A stretch of 64,000 bases of DNA from Sediminicola luteus (GCF_002514735.1 NZ_NBWU01000001.1:744001-808000); one strand, 5' to 3'; shown: positions 10,785-21,133, counted from the first letter of the stretch. A program made the numbers and translations. Notes: a model not told the origin generated them from the sequence alone.

Positions 10785-13343
10785 ATGCAAACCAGAATCG
10801 CCCTAAGTTTTTTATTGGTATTCCTCTTTCAATTCAGTCCGGCCCAAAAGCGCCAAGGCAATATTGTGGAATATTTTGGCAAGGAAAAAGTAAACGAGAT
10901 CAAAGAAGGTAAGCCCTACCATGTCTTCTCTAAAGGATTATACCTAAGCGGACAACGTTCTGCCTTGAATTCCATGACCTTTCCGACCGACCCCGTTTTC
11001 AAGGATTTTCTGATGTCGGACAAAAAGGTGACCCAAGGGGAAACCGGATTTATTGATACGGAGGGCAACCCCCAGTCTTGGCAATCGATCAGTACCGATG
11101 ACAAAAGCACCTTTAACGACCGGAAGCTCCGTGGGGCCTATGTGTACCTAACCTATACCTCAAAAACCGAAAAAACCGTACTTTTTGAAGCCTCGGGCCA
11201 TACCAATGGCATTATCAACGGCTATCCACATGAGGGCGATTATTACGATTTTGGCTATAGCCTGATTCCGATTACCTTAAAAAAAGGGGTGAATACCTTC
11301 GTACTTAAGGTGGGGCGTTTTCCGCGTATACGCGCCCGCTTGATCGCACCCAAAAGCCCGGTTCTTTTTACCCAACGCGATATGACCCTGCCCGATCTGT
11401 TATGGGATACCGACCTTAAATACAAAGGGGCCATCCGTATTGTCAACAGTTCAAAAGATTGGGTGGAATCTTATGATCTTACCTCCACCTTACAGGGAAA
11501 ACAACTGACCATATTAGTACCCGCCATAGCCCCGATGAGTAGCCTAAAGGTGCCTTTTGGTATTGCCGCCCTGGCCGAGGGTACTGAAAAAGGGAAGATT
11601 CAAGTGCAGTTATCACTTCGCAAACCGGGTGTAGGGGTAGTAGATGAAACGGAAATTTCGTTGCACATCAAATCGAGGCATCAAAAGCACAAACGTACCT
11701 TTATCAGCGACATAGATGGTAGTGTACAGTACTTTGCCGTTGCCCCGTCATCGAACCATGACCTAGAAAAGGGGGCTTTGTTTTTATCGGTACATGGGGC
11801 CTCTGTAGAAGCCACCAACCAGGCCAATGCCTATAAACAAAAAGATTGGGGTACCGTTGTGGCCCCGACCAACCGGCGTCCTTTCGGCTTTGCCTGGGAA
11901 GACTGGGGCCGACTCGATGCCTTGGAAGTACTGGCCGAGGGTAAACGTATCTACGCCCCTGATCCACAAAAAATATATTTGACCGGACACTCTATGGGCG
12001 GCCATGGTAGCTGGTATCTGGGCGCCACCTACCCCGATAAGTTCGCTGCCATTGCCCCCTGTGCCGGTTACCCAGATCTATTGGGCTATCGCGATAGTTT
12101 TGTAAAACGGGCCTTGCGCGCCAGCAAAGAAGAACTGAAACAATGGGGCATTACCCAAAAACAATTGGAACGTATGCAGCAAAAGCCCCAGCTCACTGCC
12201 ATGGACCATATGATACAACGTGCCGGTAACCCCAGCCGTACCCTAAAACTCAAACGCAATTACCTACAGCAAGGGGTATATATACTGCATGGTGAAAAAG
12301 ACAATGTGGTACCCACCTTTATCGCTCGCGAAATGCGGGAGAACCTAGGTACTTTCCACAACGATTTCACTTATTACGAATACCCCGGAGGAACGCATTG
12401 GTATGGTGACCATAGTATGGATTGGCCCCCTATTTTCGAAATGTTCAAAAGAAGGGAGATCAAAACCGACTCTACCATCAATACCATGGAATTCTATACG
12501 GCTTCGCCCGGGGTGTCGGCCCAATCGCATTTTACCACGATTTATCAGCAGGAAAAGCCCCTTGAGATCAGTTCCATCGATTTTTCACGCGAAAAAAACC
12601 GCATCACCACCGCTAATGTAGCCCTGCTGAAACTAGACACCCAACACCTAAAGCTGGAAACTGATCATATCGAGATCGATAGTACCCATGTTATGATCGA
12701 TAGCGATGTACTTTACCTTACCCAAACCAACGGTAGCTGGGAAAAAACCGCTACACCGAACCCCGCTCTTAAAGGTCCGCATAGAAATGGAGGCTTTAAA
12801 GATGCCTTTAAGAACCAGATGGTTTTCGTATACGCCACCAACGGCACCCCTACCGAAAACCAATGGTATTTCAACAAGGCCCGCCTCGATGCCGAAACCT
12901 TTTACTACCGGGCCAACGGCCGGGTGGTTTTGGTACCCGATTCCGACTTTAGCCCCAAGGCCTATGCCGATAGAAACATAATCCTATACGGCAATGCCGA
13001 TAACAACAAGGCCTGGAAAAAACTGTTGAAAAATGCCGAGGTACAGGTAATCAACGGAAAGGCCACCATTGGAGGCCGGGAAACCTTGGGCAACCAATGG
13101 GGACTCTATTTTGTACTACCCCGCCCCGATAGCGACACCGCCAGTGTTGGGGTGATCAGCGCCACGGGTACCGAAGGCATGAAAGCCATTTACAGCAACC
13201 ACTACCTTATCAACGGAACCACCTACCCCGATCTTATGTTGTTTAGCAACGACATTATGCAGTTCGGGACCGATGCCGTTAAATGTGCCGGTTTCTTTGG
13301 TAACGATTGGTCGTATGAACAAGGTGATTGGCAATGGAAATAA
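10785..13343 (+). CDS. Secreted alpha/beta-hydrolase (prolyl-oligopeptidase-like)
   Basis: An 852-residue exported protein with a signal peptide (LSFLLVFLFQFSPAQ). The hydrolase domain has the nucleophile elbow GHSMGGHGSWYLG, with Ser403 as the predicted catalytic serine. A later ILHGEKDNVVP segment offers the acid and YPGGTHWYGDH the histidine. Long beta-rich flanking regions on both sides are unlike a simple esterase. The family includes peptidases, acetyl/feruloyl esterases and polyester hydrolases, so the substrate is open. It is a single-gene unit, divergent from the TPR-LuxR regulator, and is followed by a repeat island rather than an obvious terminator. Confidence 0.8.
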   Translation: MQTRIALSFLLVFLFQFSPAQKRQGNIVEYFGKEKVNEIKEGKPYHVFSKGLYLSGQRSALNSMTFPTDPVFKDFLMSDKKVTQGETGFIDTEGNPQSWQSISTDDKSTFNDRKLRGAYVYLTYTSKTEKTVLFEASGHTNGIINGYPHEGDYYDFGYSLIPITLKKGVNTFVLKVGRFPRIRARLIAPKSPVLFTQRDMTLPDLLWDTDLKYKGAIRIVNSSKDWVESYDLTSTLQGKQLTILVPAIAPMSSLKVPFGIAALAEGTEKGKIQVQLSLRKPGVGVVDETEISLHIKSRHQKHKRTFISDIDGSVQYFAVAPSSNHDLEKGALFLSVHGASVEATNQANAYKQKDWGTVVAPTNRRPFGFAWEDWGRLDALEVLAEGKRIYAPDPQKIYLTGHSMGGHGSWYLGATYPDKFAAIAPCAGYPDLLGYRDSFVKRALRASKEELKQWGITQKQLERMQQKPQLTAMDHMIQRAGNPSRTLKLKRNYLQQGVYILHGEKDNVVPTFIAREMRENLGTFHNDFTYYEYPGGTHWYGDHSMDWPPIFEMFKRREIKTDSTINTMEFYTASPGVSAQSHFTTIYQQEKPLEISSIDFSREKNRITTANVALLKLDTQHLKLETDHIEIDSTHVMIDSDVLYLTQTNGSWEKTATPNPALKGPHRNGGFKDAFKNQMVFVYATNGTPTENQWYFNKARLDAETFYYRANGRVVLVPDSDFSPKAYADRNIILYGNADNNKAWKKLLKNAEVQVINGKATIGGRETLGNQWGLYFVLPRPDSDTASVGVISATGTEGMKAIYSNHYLINGTTYPDLMLFSNDIMQFGTDAVKCAGFFGNDWSYEQGDWQWK

Positions 13344-13600
13344 GCTTGGAAGTTGGAAGTACGAAGTTGGAGGTACGAAGTGGAAAATTGTTGAATCGTT
13401 TAATCGGGATTTACAAGGCTCAAAAGTGGACGAAATCATATTTGCCCCCCTCTCCTGCGGGAGAGGGTTGGCCTGTCCCGAAGCATTTCGGGGGGTGAGG
13501 GCGAGCCAGTAAAATGTTTAATCGTCACAATCTATCATAACCCATAACTCTAAACTCATAACCGGTTATCATAATCGGGGCTTCTAAGGCTATAAAATGA
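13344..13600 (-). repeat. Dispersed mosaic repeat island, inverse copy
   Basis: Gene-free stretch made of words that recur elsewhere in the window: GTACGAAGT runs, GAAATCATA, the hairpin pair CCCTCTCC/GGAGAGGG, CCCGAAGCATTTCGGGGGG, and ATAACCCATAACTC. Read on the minus strand, the words occur in the same order as in the islands near 39.1 kb and 47.2 kb. No coding potential seen. Confidence 0.7.
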
Positions 13601-13640
13601 CCCAATCATACTGATTCTTGAAATTATCAGGAAGGGGGCC

Positions 13641-13668
13641 AAAAAAAACCCGAACCAATCGGTTCGGG
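13641..13668 (-). terminator. Terminator of the YwqK-like gene
   Basis: A CCCGAACC/GGTTCGGG hairpin with a 4-base loop. On the minus strand it is followed by eight T residues, just after the stop of the leftward small gene. Confidence 0.85.
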
Positions 13669-13691
13669 CCTCTTACTTCTGCACACTGGTC

Positions 13692-14042
13692 TTACTTGTT
13701 CAGCACAACAGGGTTGCTGTCTTTCCAAGTAATCACTCCGGCTAAACGGCTGTCTTTAAAATCAACTTCATTCAAGGCATCTGCATTCCAGAAAAACCAT
13801 TTACCGGTCCTTTTGCCATTATTGTACTCGCCCATGGCGATTTTCTTGCCTTCGGTATTGTACATCTTCCACTTTCCGTGCAACTTTTCGTTGAGGAAGT
13901 ATCCGGTTTGTGCAATCTCTCCATTATCGTGGTAAAAAGTGGCCTTTACCAATTGGCCTTCTATTTCAAATTTAGGTGCTGCATCCTGAGCATTTGAAAC
14001 CACTACGAACATTAAAGCGAATATAAAGCTAACATATTTCAT
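13692..14042 (-). CDS. Small exported YwqK/MORN-like repeat protein
   Basis: A 116-residue protein with a signal peptide (YVSFIFALMFVVVSNAQ) and MORN-like repeats of the type G..L.G.W..Y...G, seen as YFLNEKLHGKWKMYNTEGKK and YNNGKRTGKWFFWN. Members of this family are often annotated as YwqK-type antitoxin or membrane-binding proteins in Flavobacteriia, but no toxin gene lies next to it, so an antitoxin role is unsupported here. It is monocistronic with its own -7 promoter element and a strong terminator. The repeats suggest a small beta-sheet surface or membrane-contact protein. Confidence 0.75.
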   Translation of the reverse strand: MKYVSFIFALMFVVVSNAQDAAPKFEIEGQLVKATFYHDNGEIAQTGYFLNEKLHGKWKMYNTEGKKIAMGEYNNGKRTGKWFFWNADALNEVDFKDSRLAGVITWKDSNPVVLNK

Positions 14043-14081
14043 ATCTATATCTATTTGTGGTTGTACATTCTACTAACGCTA

Positions 14082-14107
14082 CAAATTTACAATTATTTTA
14101 CATTCAA
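14082..14107 (-). promoter_or_regulatory. Bacteroidota-type promoter of the YwqK-like gene
   Basis: On the minus strand a TAAATTTG element matches the TAnnTTTG -7 consensus. A TTG lies 15 bases upstream, closer than the usual spacing. The predicted leader is about 30 bases. Confidence 0.55.
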
Positions 14108-14305
14108 GCCATATTTAGGTAACATTAAATTTACATTAAAATTCTATTTATTTGATTTTCAATGTCTTGTAATGTTAAGTAAATGAGTGTGTTATGTCGT
14201 ACATCGAAAAAGTGCTCCATAAAAGGCAAGCCTAAACGGCCAACTCTTATCTATAACAACGACTATGTATTGCTTGAATAGCACATAAAAATCTATTCTA
14301 GGGAA

Positions 14306-14340
14306 TAAAAAAAGCTATCCTGGTTATAGGATAGCTTTTA
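14306..14340 (-). terminator. Terminator of the cadherin/NHL lipoprotein gene
   Basis: AAAAAGCTATCC pairs with GGATAGCTTTT around an 8-base loop, and T residues follow on the minus strand, 24 bases after the stop codon. Confidence 0.8.
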
Positions 14341-14363
14341 TAGCCTATTGTTGTTGTTTTAGC

Positions 14364-16295
14364 CTAATTGGTTCGCACTATTTTTCGGATTCTATTATTA
14401 TTTGTATCCGCAACGTAAATAATGTTATTGGGTCCAATAGTAATATTCCATGGTTTATTGAATTGAGTATTCAAGTCCGTTCCATCCAAAAAGCCTAAAG
14501 TACTCCCTACAAAATCACTTACCACTTGATCGGTCGCAATTTTTTTGATCTTTTCGTTGGAAGTATCCGCAACGAATACCGTGCCATCGGCCTCTACAGC
14601 CAAGCCCTGCGGATAATTAAACGCAACACTGCTTCCGCTTCCCCCTTGATCTCCCTGAATACTTCCGGCCCATGTGGTTACGTTACGCTGGGTATCTATT
14701 CTACGAACTTTATGGTTATGCGAATCCATAACGTATATAATTCCTGTGTTATCGACCCCTATTTGCCTCGGATAATAAAAACGGGCATTTACCCCTATAG
14801 CATCGACATATCCTTGTGAGCTACCAGCTACCGTAGTTACCACCGCCGTCGGTGATATTTTACGGATGCGATGATTGCCATAATCCGCTAACAGAAGATT
14901 ACCATCGGCATCAAAGGCCAGCCCATGAGGAAATTGAACTCTAGCAGCTGTGCCTATACCGTTGGATGCACCGGAAGTAGATCCACCTACAAATGTAGTT
15001 ACATCACCAGATGGGGTAATCTTTTTTATTTTATGGTTATTGGTATCTGAAACGTATACATTTCCATCAGCATCAACGGCAATACCCTGCGGATAGCTGA
15101 ATTGTGCTTGGGTACCAGCACCGTTTAGGTCGCCTTCATCACTACCAGCTAAAGTGGTTACTTCACCGGAAGCCGTAATCTTACGGATTTTATGATTATA
15201 GGTATCGGCTACGTACACTGTTCCGTTCGCATCTACGGTAATTGCTCTCGGATTGTCAAATCGAGCTTGGGTTATTAGGCCATCGGCAAAACCACGTGTA
15301 CTCCCTGCCAATGTTGTTACCGTAGCCATAGCTATTTCATCGACGTCGATAACACCAATGGTAACATCTAATTGGGTAGATAGGCTGGCATCGCTAATCT
15401 GAATACCAAGGGTATGTGAAGTGGCCGTTTCATAGTCTAGTTGTTTTCCTGCCAAAAGGGAAATTTCCCCATTGCCGTTAACTTCGAATAAACCCGATTC
15501 ATCCGAAGATATAGAGAATAAAATCACATCTCCCTCAGGGTCACTAGCTAATATCGTTCCGATTACATGGTCAGAATCAATATTTTCCAACACATCATCT
15601 ATATTGGAAGCATCGTTAAAAACCGGGGCTTCATTAATATCGGTTACCTGTATGGTTATATCCGTACTTGAAGTAAGTGAACCATCTGAAACGGAAATAT
15701 TTAAAATATAGGTGTCGTTTCCTTCGAAATCAAGAGTTTCCCCATCTTGCAGTTTAAGTACCCCACTATCCGAAATCTCGAATACATTTTGAGTGGTCGT
15801 AATAGTAAAGCTTAATGCATCGTTGTTTGGATCTGTAGCCACTATATTGGCAATAGTTGCCGTATCATCAATATTTTCAGCAACAGAAAAATTTTGCGAA
15901 GCGATAGTTGGTGCTTGGTTTTCATCTATATCGCTTACCGAAATGGTTATATCTGCCTTAGCACTATCGGTACCATCGGTTACACTGACTACCAGGGCGT
16001 GTGAATTCTGGGTTTCATAATCCAATAGGGACCCTGAGGAAAGCCTAATTTCGCCGGTATTTTTAATTTGAAACAACCCGTTACTGTTAGTAGTCAAGGT
16101 AAAACTTAAAGTATCGTCATCGGGATCGGTAGCCAAAACGGTACCAATAATTTCGTTACCACTTGTGTTTTCAGGTGTACTAAAAATTTGATTTTTAATT
16201 AATGGGAGTCCATTTTCAGGTTCGTCGTCTTTTTTACAGGAAAAAACTGTTAAGCAGCAAACCAGTAGCCAGACTGGCATTTTTATTGTCTTCAT
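14364..16295 (-). CDS. Lipoprotein with three cadherin-like and six NHL repeats
   Basis: A 643-residue lipid-anchored protein (lipobox around Cys20, VFSCKKDDE). Residues about 30-335 hold three cadherin-like repeats marked by SVTDGTDSAKADITISVSDI, TYILNISVSDGSL and GNGEISLLAGKQLDYET. Residues about 335-643 hold six NHL-type propeller blades, each with a phrase like VDANGTVYVADTYNHKIRKI. The Ca-binding style acidic motifs (DPDDD, DPNND, DPEGD) fit cadherin folds. NHL propellers in secreted Bacteroidota proteins usually bind protein or carbohydrate partners. It sits just downstream of the LytTR two-component pair on the same strand, separated by about 120 bases, so it could be a target of that regulator. 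Confidence 0.85.
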   Translation of the reverse strand: MKTIKMPVWLLVCCLTVFSCKKDDEPENGLPLIKNQIFSTPENTSGNEIIGTVLATDPDDDTLSFTLTTNSNGLFQIKNTGEIRLSSGSLLDYETQNSHALVVSVTDGTDSAKADITISVSDIDENQAPTIASQNFSVAENIDDTATIANIVATDPNNDALSFTITTTQNVFEISDSGVLKLQDGETLDFEGNDTYILNISVSDGSLTSSTDITIQVTDINEAPVFNDASNIDDVLENIDSDHVIGTILASDPEGDVILFSISSDESGLFEVNGNGEISLLAGKQLDYETATSHTLGIQISDASLSTQLDVTIGVIDVDEIAMATVTTLAGSTRGFADGLITQARFDNPRAITVDANGTVYVADTYNHKIRKITASGEVTTLAGSDEGDLNGAGTQAQFSYPQGIAVDADGNVYVSDTNNHKIKKITPSGDVTTFVGGSTSGASNGIGTAARVQFPHGLAFDADGNLLLADYGNHRIRKISPTAVVTTVAGSSQGYVDAIGVNARFYYPRQIGVDNTGIIYVMDSHNHKVRRIDTQRNVTTWAGSIQGDQGGSGSSVAFNYPQGLAVEADGTVFVADTSNEKIKKIATDQVVSDFVGSTLGFLDGTDLNTQFNKPWNITIGPNNIIYVADTNNNRIRKIVRTN

Positions 16296-16414
16296 GATTT
16301 AGAAATTGGGTTTGATGGCTCTTGCGCCTTTTTATAATCAGAGGCAAATTTCCTTTACTAATGTGTACCAAGTCCGACTTAACTGCTTAAACCCCGCTAT
16401 CGATTGCTAAATCA

Positions 16415-17164
16415 TTACATACCACTCACTAGTTTTAAGAACGCCTCTTTTTTGTCATTACTTATCGATACTGTCTTACCGTTATCAAGAACAATATACC
16501 CGCCATCGGTTTTTACGTATTGCTTGATAAAAGAGAGATTGATCAAAAAAGAACGATGAGGTCTAAAAAAAAAGGCAATGTTATGTAATAATTCTACAAA
16601 GTGTTTTAACGGTTTACTAATCATAATCTCACCATCAGATATAGTATAGATTTTCGTGTACATGCCATCGGCCTCGAATAAGACAAGCTCCTTAAAATTT
16701 ATGAATTTAATACCATCGCTGACAGGCAGTGCAATTTTTTCAAATTGGTGGGCAGACAAGCTTGTTTTTAACTCAACCAAGCGGTCGTTAATTTTTGATT
16801 TACCAATAATATCTATGCATTTTTCAACGGCAGCCTTTAGTTGTTTTGGTCTGAGGGGTTTTAACAGGTAGTCTATCGCAGCCAATTGAAATGCCTGTAA
16901 TGCATACTCGCTATGAGCCGTGGTGAAAACAATCTCGAAATCTACAAGTTCTTTTTCAATATAGTTTAGAATCTCTAAGCCGCTATGCTCAGGCATATCG
17001 ATATCCAGAAAAACTATTTGCGGATTTTCTTTTTCTATTAAAGCCACACCTTCCAACAAGCTTTTGGCCAGGTATACTTCTTGAATCTTAGGGCAATTCT
17101 CAGAAATAAGGGTTTTTAATAAATTCCTGGCCCGGATTTCATCGTCTATAACTACTGCTCTCAT
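16415..17164 (-). CDS. LytTR-family response regulator
   Basis: A 249-residue cytoplasmic regulator. The N-terminal receiver has the acidic pair Asp7/Asp8, the phospho-acceptor Asp54 in VFLDIDMPEHSG, and the Lys of YLLKPLRPKQL. The C-terminal LytTR DNA-binding domain shows VLFEADGMYTKIY and FFRPHRSFLINLSFIKQY. Its ATG overlaps the stop of the upstream sensor kinase by one base (TAATG), so the two are translationally coupled. The expected mode is phosphorylation by the neighbouring LytS-like kinase, then binding to direct repeats in target promoters. Confidence 0.92.
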   Translation of the reverse strand: MRAVVIDDEIRARNLLKTLISENCPKIQEVYLAKSLLEGVALIEKENPQIVFLDIDMPEHSGLEILNYIEKELVDFEIVFTTAHSEYALQAFQLAAIDYLLKPLRPKQLKAAVEKCIDIIGKSKINDRLVELKTSLSAHQFEKIALPVSDGIKFINFKELVLFEADGMYTKIYTISDGEIMISKPLKHFVELLHNIAFFFRPHRSFLINLSFIKQYVKTDGGYIVLDNGKTVSISNDKKEAFLKLVSGM

Positions 17165-19020
17165 TATCCGATATTTGTTATAGGTATGGTTAATATTACT
17201 TCGGTACCCGATACCTTACCCTTTATAATACAATCGTGTAGTTCCACCCCTATTTTTCGCTGCTTCCCATAGTTCAGCAAGGCTAATCGTTCTTCAGTAG
17301 CCCTATGGGCAAAAGATGTATGGCCCAGACCTTTCTTTTGTTTTTCAATTTTCGCCTTTTCCCGCCCAATACCGTTATCGGTAATAATGCATTTCAACTG
17401 TTCTTCATTTTCAGTTTTAAAAATCACTTCGATTACTTTGGCCCCAGTTTTTAATGCCAGTCCATGTTTTATTGCATTTTCAATATAGGGCTGCACCAGC
17501 ATAGTAGGTATTTCTATAGCCAAGGTATCCAAACTATTTTCCGCATGTATCCGATAATTGAAATTGTCCTCAAATCGCAATGCCTCCAAATCAAGATACA
17601 TACCCAAACTTTCCATTTCATCGGCCAAACTAATAGAACCCGCGTCACTATGTTTTAAATACATACGAATTACATCGGCAAACTGACCCAGGTAATCACT
17701 GGCTTCATTTTTCTTATTACTAATAATATAATCTTGAATGGAATTGAGCACGTTAAAAATAAAATGGGGATTCATTTGAGCCTTTAACGCTTTTAACTCA
17801 CTATCTTTATATTGCTTTTCCAAGGCCAAACGCCGCTGCGACTCTTTAAGATCTGCAGCTATTCGCTTTATTTTTTCGGCATTCTTAAACCTGTAGAATA
17901 ATAGTAACCCAATTACCAAACAACTTGCCCCTATCCCAATGGCCGCAATTAGATAATACCTATTGGCTTGTGCCCTATTATTGGCCAAAGTGGCTTGCGT
18001 TTGAGCCAATAGTTTTTCTTGGGCCAATTTTTCTGTTTCGTATTCAACTTTTAAAGCCGCTGTCAGCTTATTCCGATCTTCTGATTCAATCTGCTTTTTT
18101 AAGTTTACATAAGCATCATTCCACTTCCAGGCTTTTTCAGCATCTCCAAGTATCGAGTAGGCAATGAACAATTTCTGTTGTAAATCATTTTTATAAAATA
18201 AACTGCCTTTGGTACTATCAAGCAATACAATGGCTTTTTCATACAACGGAATAGAGGTTTTATGCTCGCTTTTTAAAGAGTATACCGTGGCCAAATGCCC
18301 CAATGATGCCATTTCCCTAGTGGTTTGACCATTTTTTCCATAATAGTCGGAAGTAATCTCGAATTGTTTTAAAGCTTTATCATACACCCCCATATTCCGG
18401 TAAAGGATACCCAGTTTTACCTTCATTAGCATTTCTCCTGGAACAAACCCAATGGTTTGGCACATATCAATCGCCTTTTTATACTCCTTCTCCGCAGCCG
18501 TATGGGCCTTTAAGTCTACGTAAATATTCCCCACATCGAAATGTAACCGAGCCTTATCCGATGATGGGGGGTCGGCAGCTACCAAAGCCAGGTTTTTAAG
18601 CCCGATCTCCAAGGCCTTTTCTTTGTCTCCAGTTGTTAAATAACTGTTCAATAGGGCACTATTCGCTAATATCCGCAAAGGTTTATCCCGTAAGGAATCG
18701 GCCATTTTTTGTGCTAAAATAGCTTGCTCCAAGGCCTCTGGGTTTTCACCTTTTGTGCGATGGTACAAGGCCCACTTGATACGGGTACGACCTTCGAGAA
18801 CAGGAGAATTAAGGGCTAATGAAATCGCTAAAGCTTCTTCTAAAAAATCTGCAACCGAATCTAATTGGGTGTTCATTGATCGTTGCGAAAAATTTAATAA
18901 CTGAATTACCCGAAGACTATCTTTACGATACGTTGTGGTATTTCCATCCTTCTTTTCAATCTGACATAAGGCAGACTGAACGGTAAAAATCAAAAGAACC
19001 AACCCAAAATTTCGATACAT
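17164..19020 (-). CDS. TPR sensor histidine kinase, LytS type
   Basis: About 618 residues: a signal peptide (FGLVLLIFTVQSALCQ), periplasmic TPR-like repeats, one membrane helix (YYLIAAIGIGASCLVIGLLLF), a coiled-coil, and a LytS-type kinase core. That core has the phospho-acceptor box QMNPHFIFNVLNSIQDYI and the ATP-binding motifs PTMLVQPYIENAIKHGL and ITDNGIGREKA. I chose the ATG immediately before the signal peptide rather than one ten codons upstream. It is co-transcribed with the LytTR regulator that follows. TPR sensors of this kind probably read protein contacts in the periplasm; the signal is unknown. Confidence 0.9.
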   Translation of the reverse strand: MYRNFGLVLLIFTVQSALCQIEKKDGNTTTYRKDSLRVIQLLNFSQRSMNTQLDSVADFLEEALAISLALNSPVLEGRTRIKWALYHRTKGENPEALEQAILAQKMADSLRDKPLRILANSALLNSYLTTGDKEKALEIGLKNLALVAADPPSSDKARLHFDVGNIYVDLKAHTAAEKEYKKAIDMCQTIGFVPGEMLMKVKLGILYRNMGVYDKALKQFEITSDYYGKNGQTTREMASLGHLATVYSLKSEHKTSIPLYEKAIVLLDSTKGSLFYKNDLQQKLFIAYSILGDAEKAWKWNDAYVNLKKQIESEDRNKLTAALKVEYETEKLAQEKLLAQTQATLANNRAQANRYYLIAAIGIGASCLVIGLLLFYRFKNAEKIKRIAADLKESQRRLALEKQYKDSELKALKAQMNPHFIFNVLNSIQDYIISNKKNEASDYLGQFADVIRMYLKHSDAGSISLADEMESLGMYLDLEALRFEDNFNYRIHAENSLDTLAIEIPTMLVQPYIENAIKHGLALKTGAKVIEVIFKTENEEQLKCIITDNGIGREKAKIEKQKKGLGHTSFAHRATEERLALLNYGKQRKIGVELHDCIIKGKVSGTEVILTIPITNIG

Positions 19021-19218
19021 ATAATCCCTATTTAAAACTCGGTGCAACATACGTACTTTATACCTGAGGCGATGCGGTTTTTTTCCGAATTCTAAATCTC
19101 AGTTGTTAAACCCTATCTTTTACAGAGAAAAACCCTTACTGCTTCACTTCTATCTCCCATCTGCGAACCGCACAAGAAAAGCAAACCAGTAATACTTCTA
19201 AAATCCCCCTTAAAAAAG

Positions 19219-19226
19219 TAACTTTG
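19219..19226 (+). promoter_or_regulatory. -7 promoter element for aspS
   Basis: TAACTTTG matches TAnnTTTG exactly and lies 25 bases before the aspS start. A clear TTG at -33 was not found. Confidence 0.55.
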
Positions 19227-19251
19227 CGGCTTATTCAGAAAACTGAGACCA

Positions 19252-21000
19252 ATGTTTAGGAGCCATAATTGCGGCGAGCTTAGGGCCGCACAGATCGAAA
19301 GTCAGGTAACCCTTGCCGGATGGGTACATAAAGTACGTGATAAAGGATTCGTAACCTGGATCGACCTACGTGATCGTTATGGTATTACCCAATTGGTACT
19401 CGATGCCGAACGTACCGATGCCGCCCTTTTGGAGCAGGCCCGTACCTTGGGTCGCGAGTTCGTACTACAGGTAAAAGGTACCGTAATCGAGCGGGCATCT
19501 AAAAACCCGAACATCCCTACCGGGGAAATCGAAATCTTGGTGGCCGAAATGACCGTACTCAACGAGGCCCTTACCCCGCCCTTTACCATTGAGGATGATA
19601 CCGACGGGGGCGAAGACCTTCGTATGAAATACCGCTATCTCGATATTCGCCGTAACCCGGTTAAAGAGAGCCTGGTATTTCGACATAAAGTAAGCATGGA
19701 GGTACGCAAATATTTGTCCGATCAAGGATTTATAGATGTAGAGACCCCCTATTTGATCAAGAGTACGCCCGAAGGTGCCCGCGACTTTTTGGTGCCTAGC
19801 CGTATGAACGCCGGACAGTTTTATGCTCTGCCGCAGAGTCCGCAGACCTTTAAGCAGCTGCTTATGGTCGGGGGTATGGACAAGTACTTCCAGATTGTTA
19901 AATGTTTTAGGGACGAAGACCTTCGTGCCGACCGCCAGCCTGAGTTTACCCAGATCGATTGTGAGATGGCCTTTGTGGAACAAGAAGATATCTTAAACAC
20001 CTTCGAAGGGCTTACCCGTCATCTTTTAAAAGAGATCAAAGGCGTAGAAGTGGCCGCCTTTCCCCGTATATCTTTCGATGATGCCATGCGTAAATACGGA
20101 AACGACAAACCCGATATCCGCTTTGGTATGGAATTCGGCGAACTAAACGCCGTGGCCCAGCATAAAGATTTTAAGGTCTTTAACTCGGCCGAACTCGTGG
20201 TAGGTATTGCCGTGCCCGGTGGGGCCAGCTATACCCGTAAAGAAATCGACAAACTTATCGATTGGGTAAAACGCCCTCAGGTGGGTGCTTTGGGTATGGT
20301 TTATGTAAAATGTAATGATGACGGGAGTTATAAATCTTCCGTAGATAAGTTCTACGACCAAGACGATTTGGCCCAATGGGCCCAAGCCACCGGAGCGCAA
20401 AAAGGCGATTTAATATGTGTGCTTTCCGGCGACACCAACAAAGTACGTGCCCAATTGAGTGCCCTACGTATGGAAATGGCCGAACGTTTGGGGCTACGCA
20501 AAGCTGATGAATTCGCCCCGCTTTGGGTGGTCGACTTCCCCTTGTTGGAACTAGACGAGGAAACCGGACACTACCATGCCATGCACCACCCCTTTACCTC
20601 GCCCAAACCCGGACAGTTGGCCCTCTTGGATACCGACCCTGGTGCCGTGAAGGCCAATGCCTACGATTTGGTATTGAACGGAAACGAAATCGGTGGGGGA
20701 TCGATACGTATACACGATAAAGAGACCCAGGCGATTATGTTCAAACACCTTGGGTTTAGTCCCGAAGAGGCCAAGGCCCAATTCGGCTTTTTGATGGATG
20801 CTTTCCAATATGGCGCACCACCGCATGGGGGTATTGCTTTCGGATTGGATCGTTTGGTGGCCATTTTAGGCGGACAAGAGACCATTCGCGACTTTATTGC
20901 CTTCCCGAAAAACAACTCGGGCCGCGATGTTATGATCGATGCCCCGGCCACGATCGACAATGATCAACTAGATGAGCTGCATATCGCGCTGAAAGACTGA
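19252..21000 (+). CDS. aspS: Aspartyl-tRNA synthetase
   Basis: A class II aminoacyl-tRNA synthetase that charges tRNA-Asp with aspartate in the cytoplasm. The 582-residue length is normal for the bacterial type. The N-terminal OB-fold anticodon-binding domain begins [20 protein letters not shown]. The catalytic core has motif 2 ([18 protein letters not shown]), the GAD insertion region, and motif 3 near the end ([17 protein letters not shown]). A bacterial -7 element lies just upstream. The stop codon overlaps the start of a small membrane-peptide gene (ATGA), and a strong terminator follows both. Confidence 0.98.
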   Translation: MFRSHNCGELRAAQIESQVTLAGWVHKVRDKGFVTWIDLRDRYGITQLVLDAERTDAALLEQARTLGREFVLQVKGTVIERASKNPNIPTGEIEILVAEMTVLNEALTPPFTIEDDTDGGEDLRMKYRYLDIRRNPVKESLVFRHKVSMEVRKYLSDQGFIDVETPYLIKSTPEGARDFLVPSRMNAGQFYALPQSPQTFKQLLMVGGMDKYFQIVKCFRDEDLRADRQPEFTQIDCEMAFVEQEDILNTFEGLTRHLLKEIKGVEVAAFPRISFDDAMRKYGNDKPDIRFGMEFGELNAVAQHKDFKVFNSAELVVGIAVPGGASYTRKEIDKLIDWVKRPQVGALGMVYVKCNDDGSYKSSVDKFYDQDDLAQWAQATGAQKGDLICVLSGDTNKVRAQLSALRMEMAERLGLRKADEFAPLWVVDFPLLELDEETGHYHAMHHPFTSPKPGQLALLDTDPGAVKANAYDLVLNGNEIGGGSIRIHDKETQAIMFKHLGFSPEEAKAQFGFLMDAFQYGAPPHGGIAFGLDRLVAILGGQETIRDFIAFPKNNSGRDVMIDAPATIDNDQLDELHIALKD

Positions 21001-21107
21001 TGAAAGACAACAAACAACTTAAAGAACTCGCCCTGTTTATCGGGGTGGCCATTTTGGCTTTCTTAATCGCTTCCTATGTGTTTCGGAATTGGGGGGCGTG
21101 GTTTTAG
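21000..21107 (+). CDS. 35-residue single-pass membrane peptide downstream of aspS
   Basis: A tiny gene whose ATG overlaps the aspS stop codon (ATGA), which implies translational coupling. The peptide starts [17 protein letters not shown] and is one hydrophobic helix with a charged N-terminus and a short aromatic tail (FRNWGAWF). It lies before the operon terminator, so it is within the aspS transcript. Codon use resembles its neighbours. No function is known to me; a role as a small membrane subunit is only a guess. Confidence 0.55.
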   Translation: MKDNKQLKELALFIGVAILAFLIASYVFRNWGAWF

Positions 21108-21133
21108 TGCTGCCAATTTAGAATTGAAAATAC

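Larger units (their letters stand above)
14043..14363. other. Gene-free A+T-rich stretch
   Basis: Holds the promoter region of the YwqK-like gene at its left end and the terminator of the cadherin/NHL gene at its right end. The roughly 190 bases between show nothing I recognise. Confidence 0.6.

Noticed and set aside
13692-14042. Toxin-antitoxin call for the YwqK-like gene
   Set aside because: No toxin-like gene is adjacent, and MORN-like repeats alone do not show an antitoxin role.
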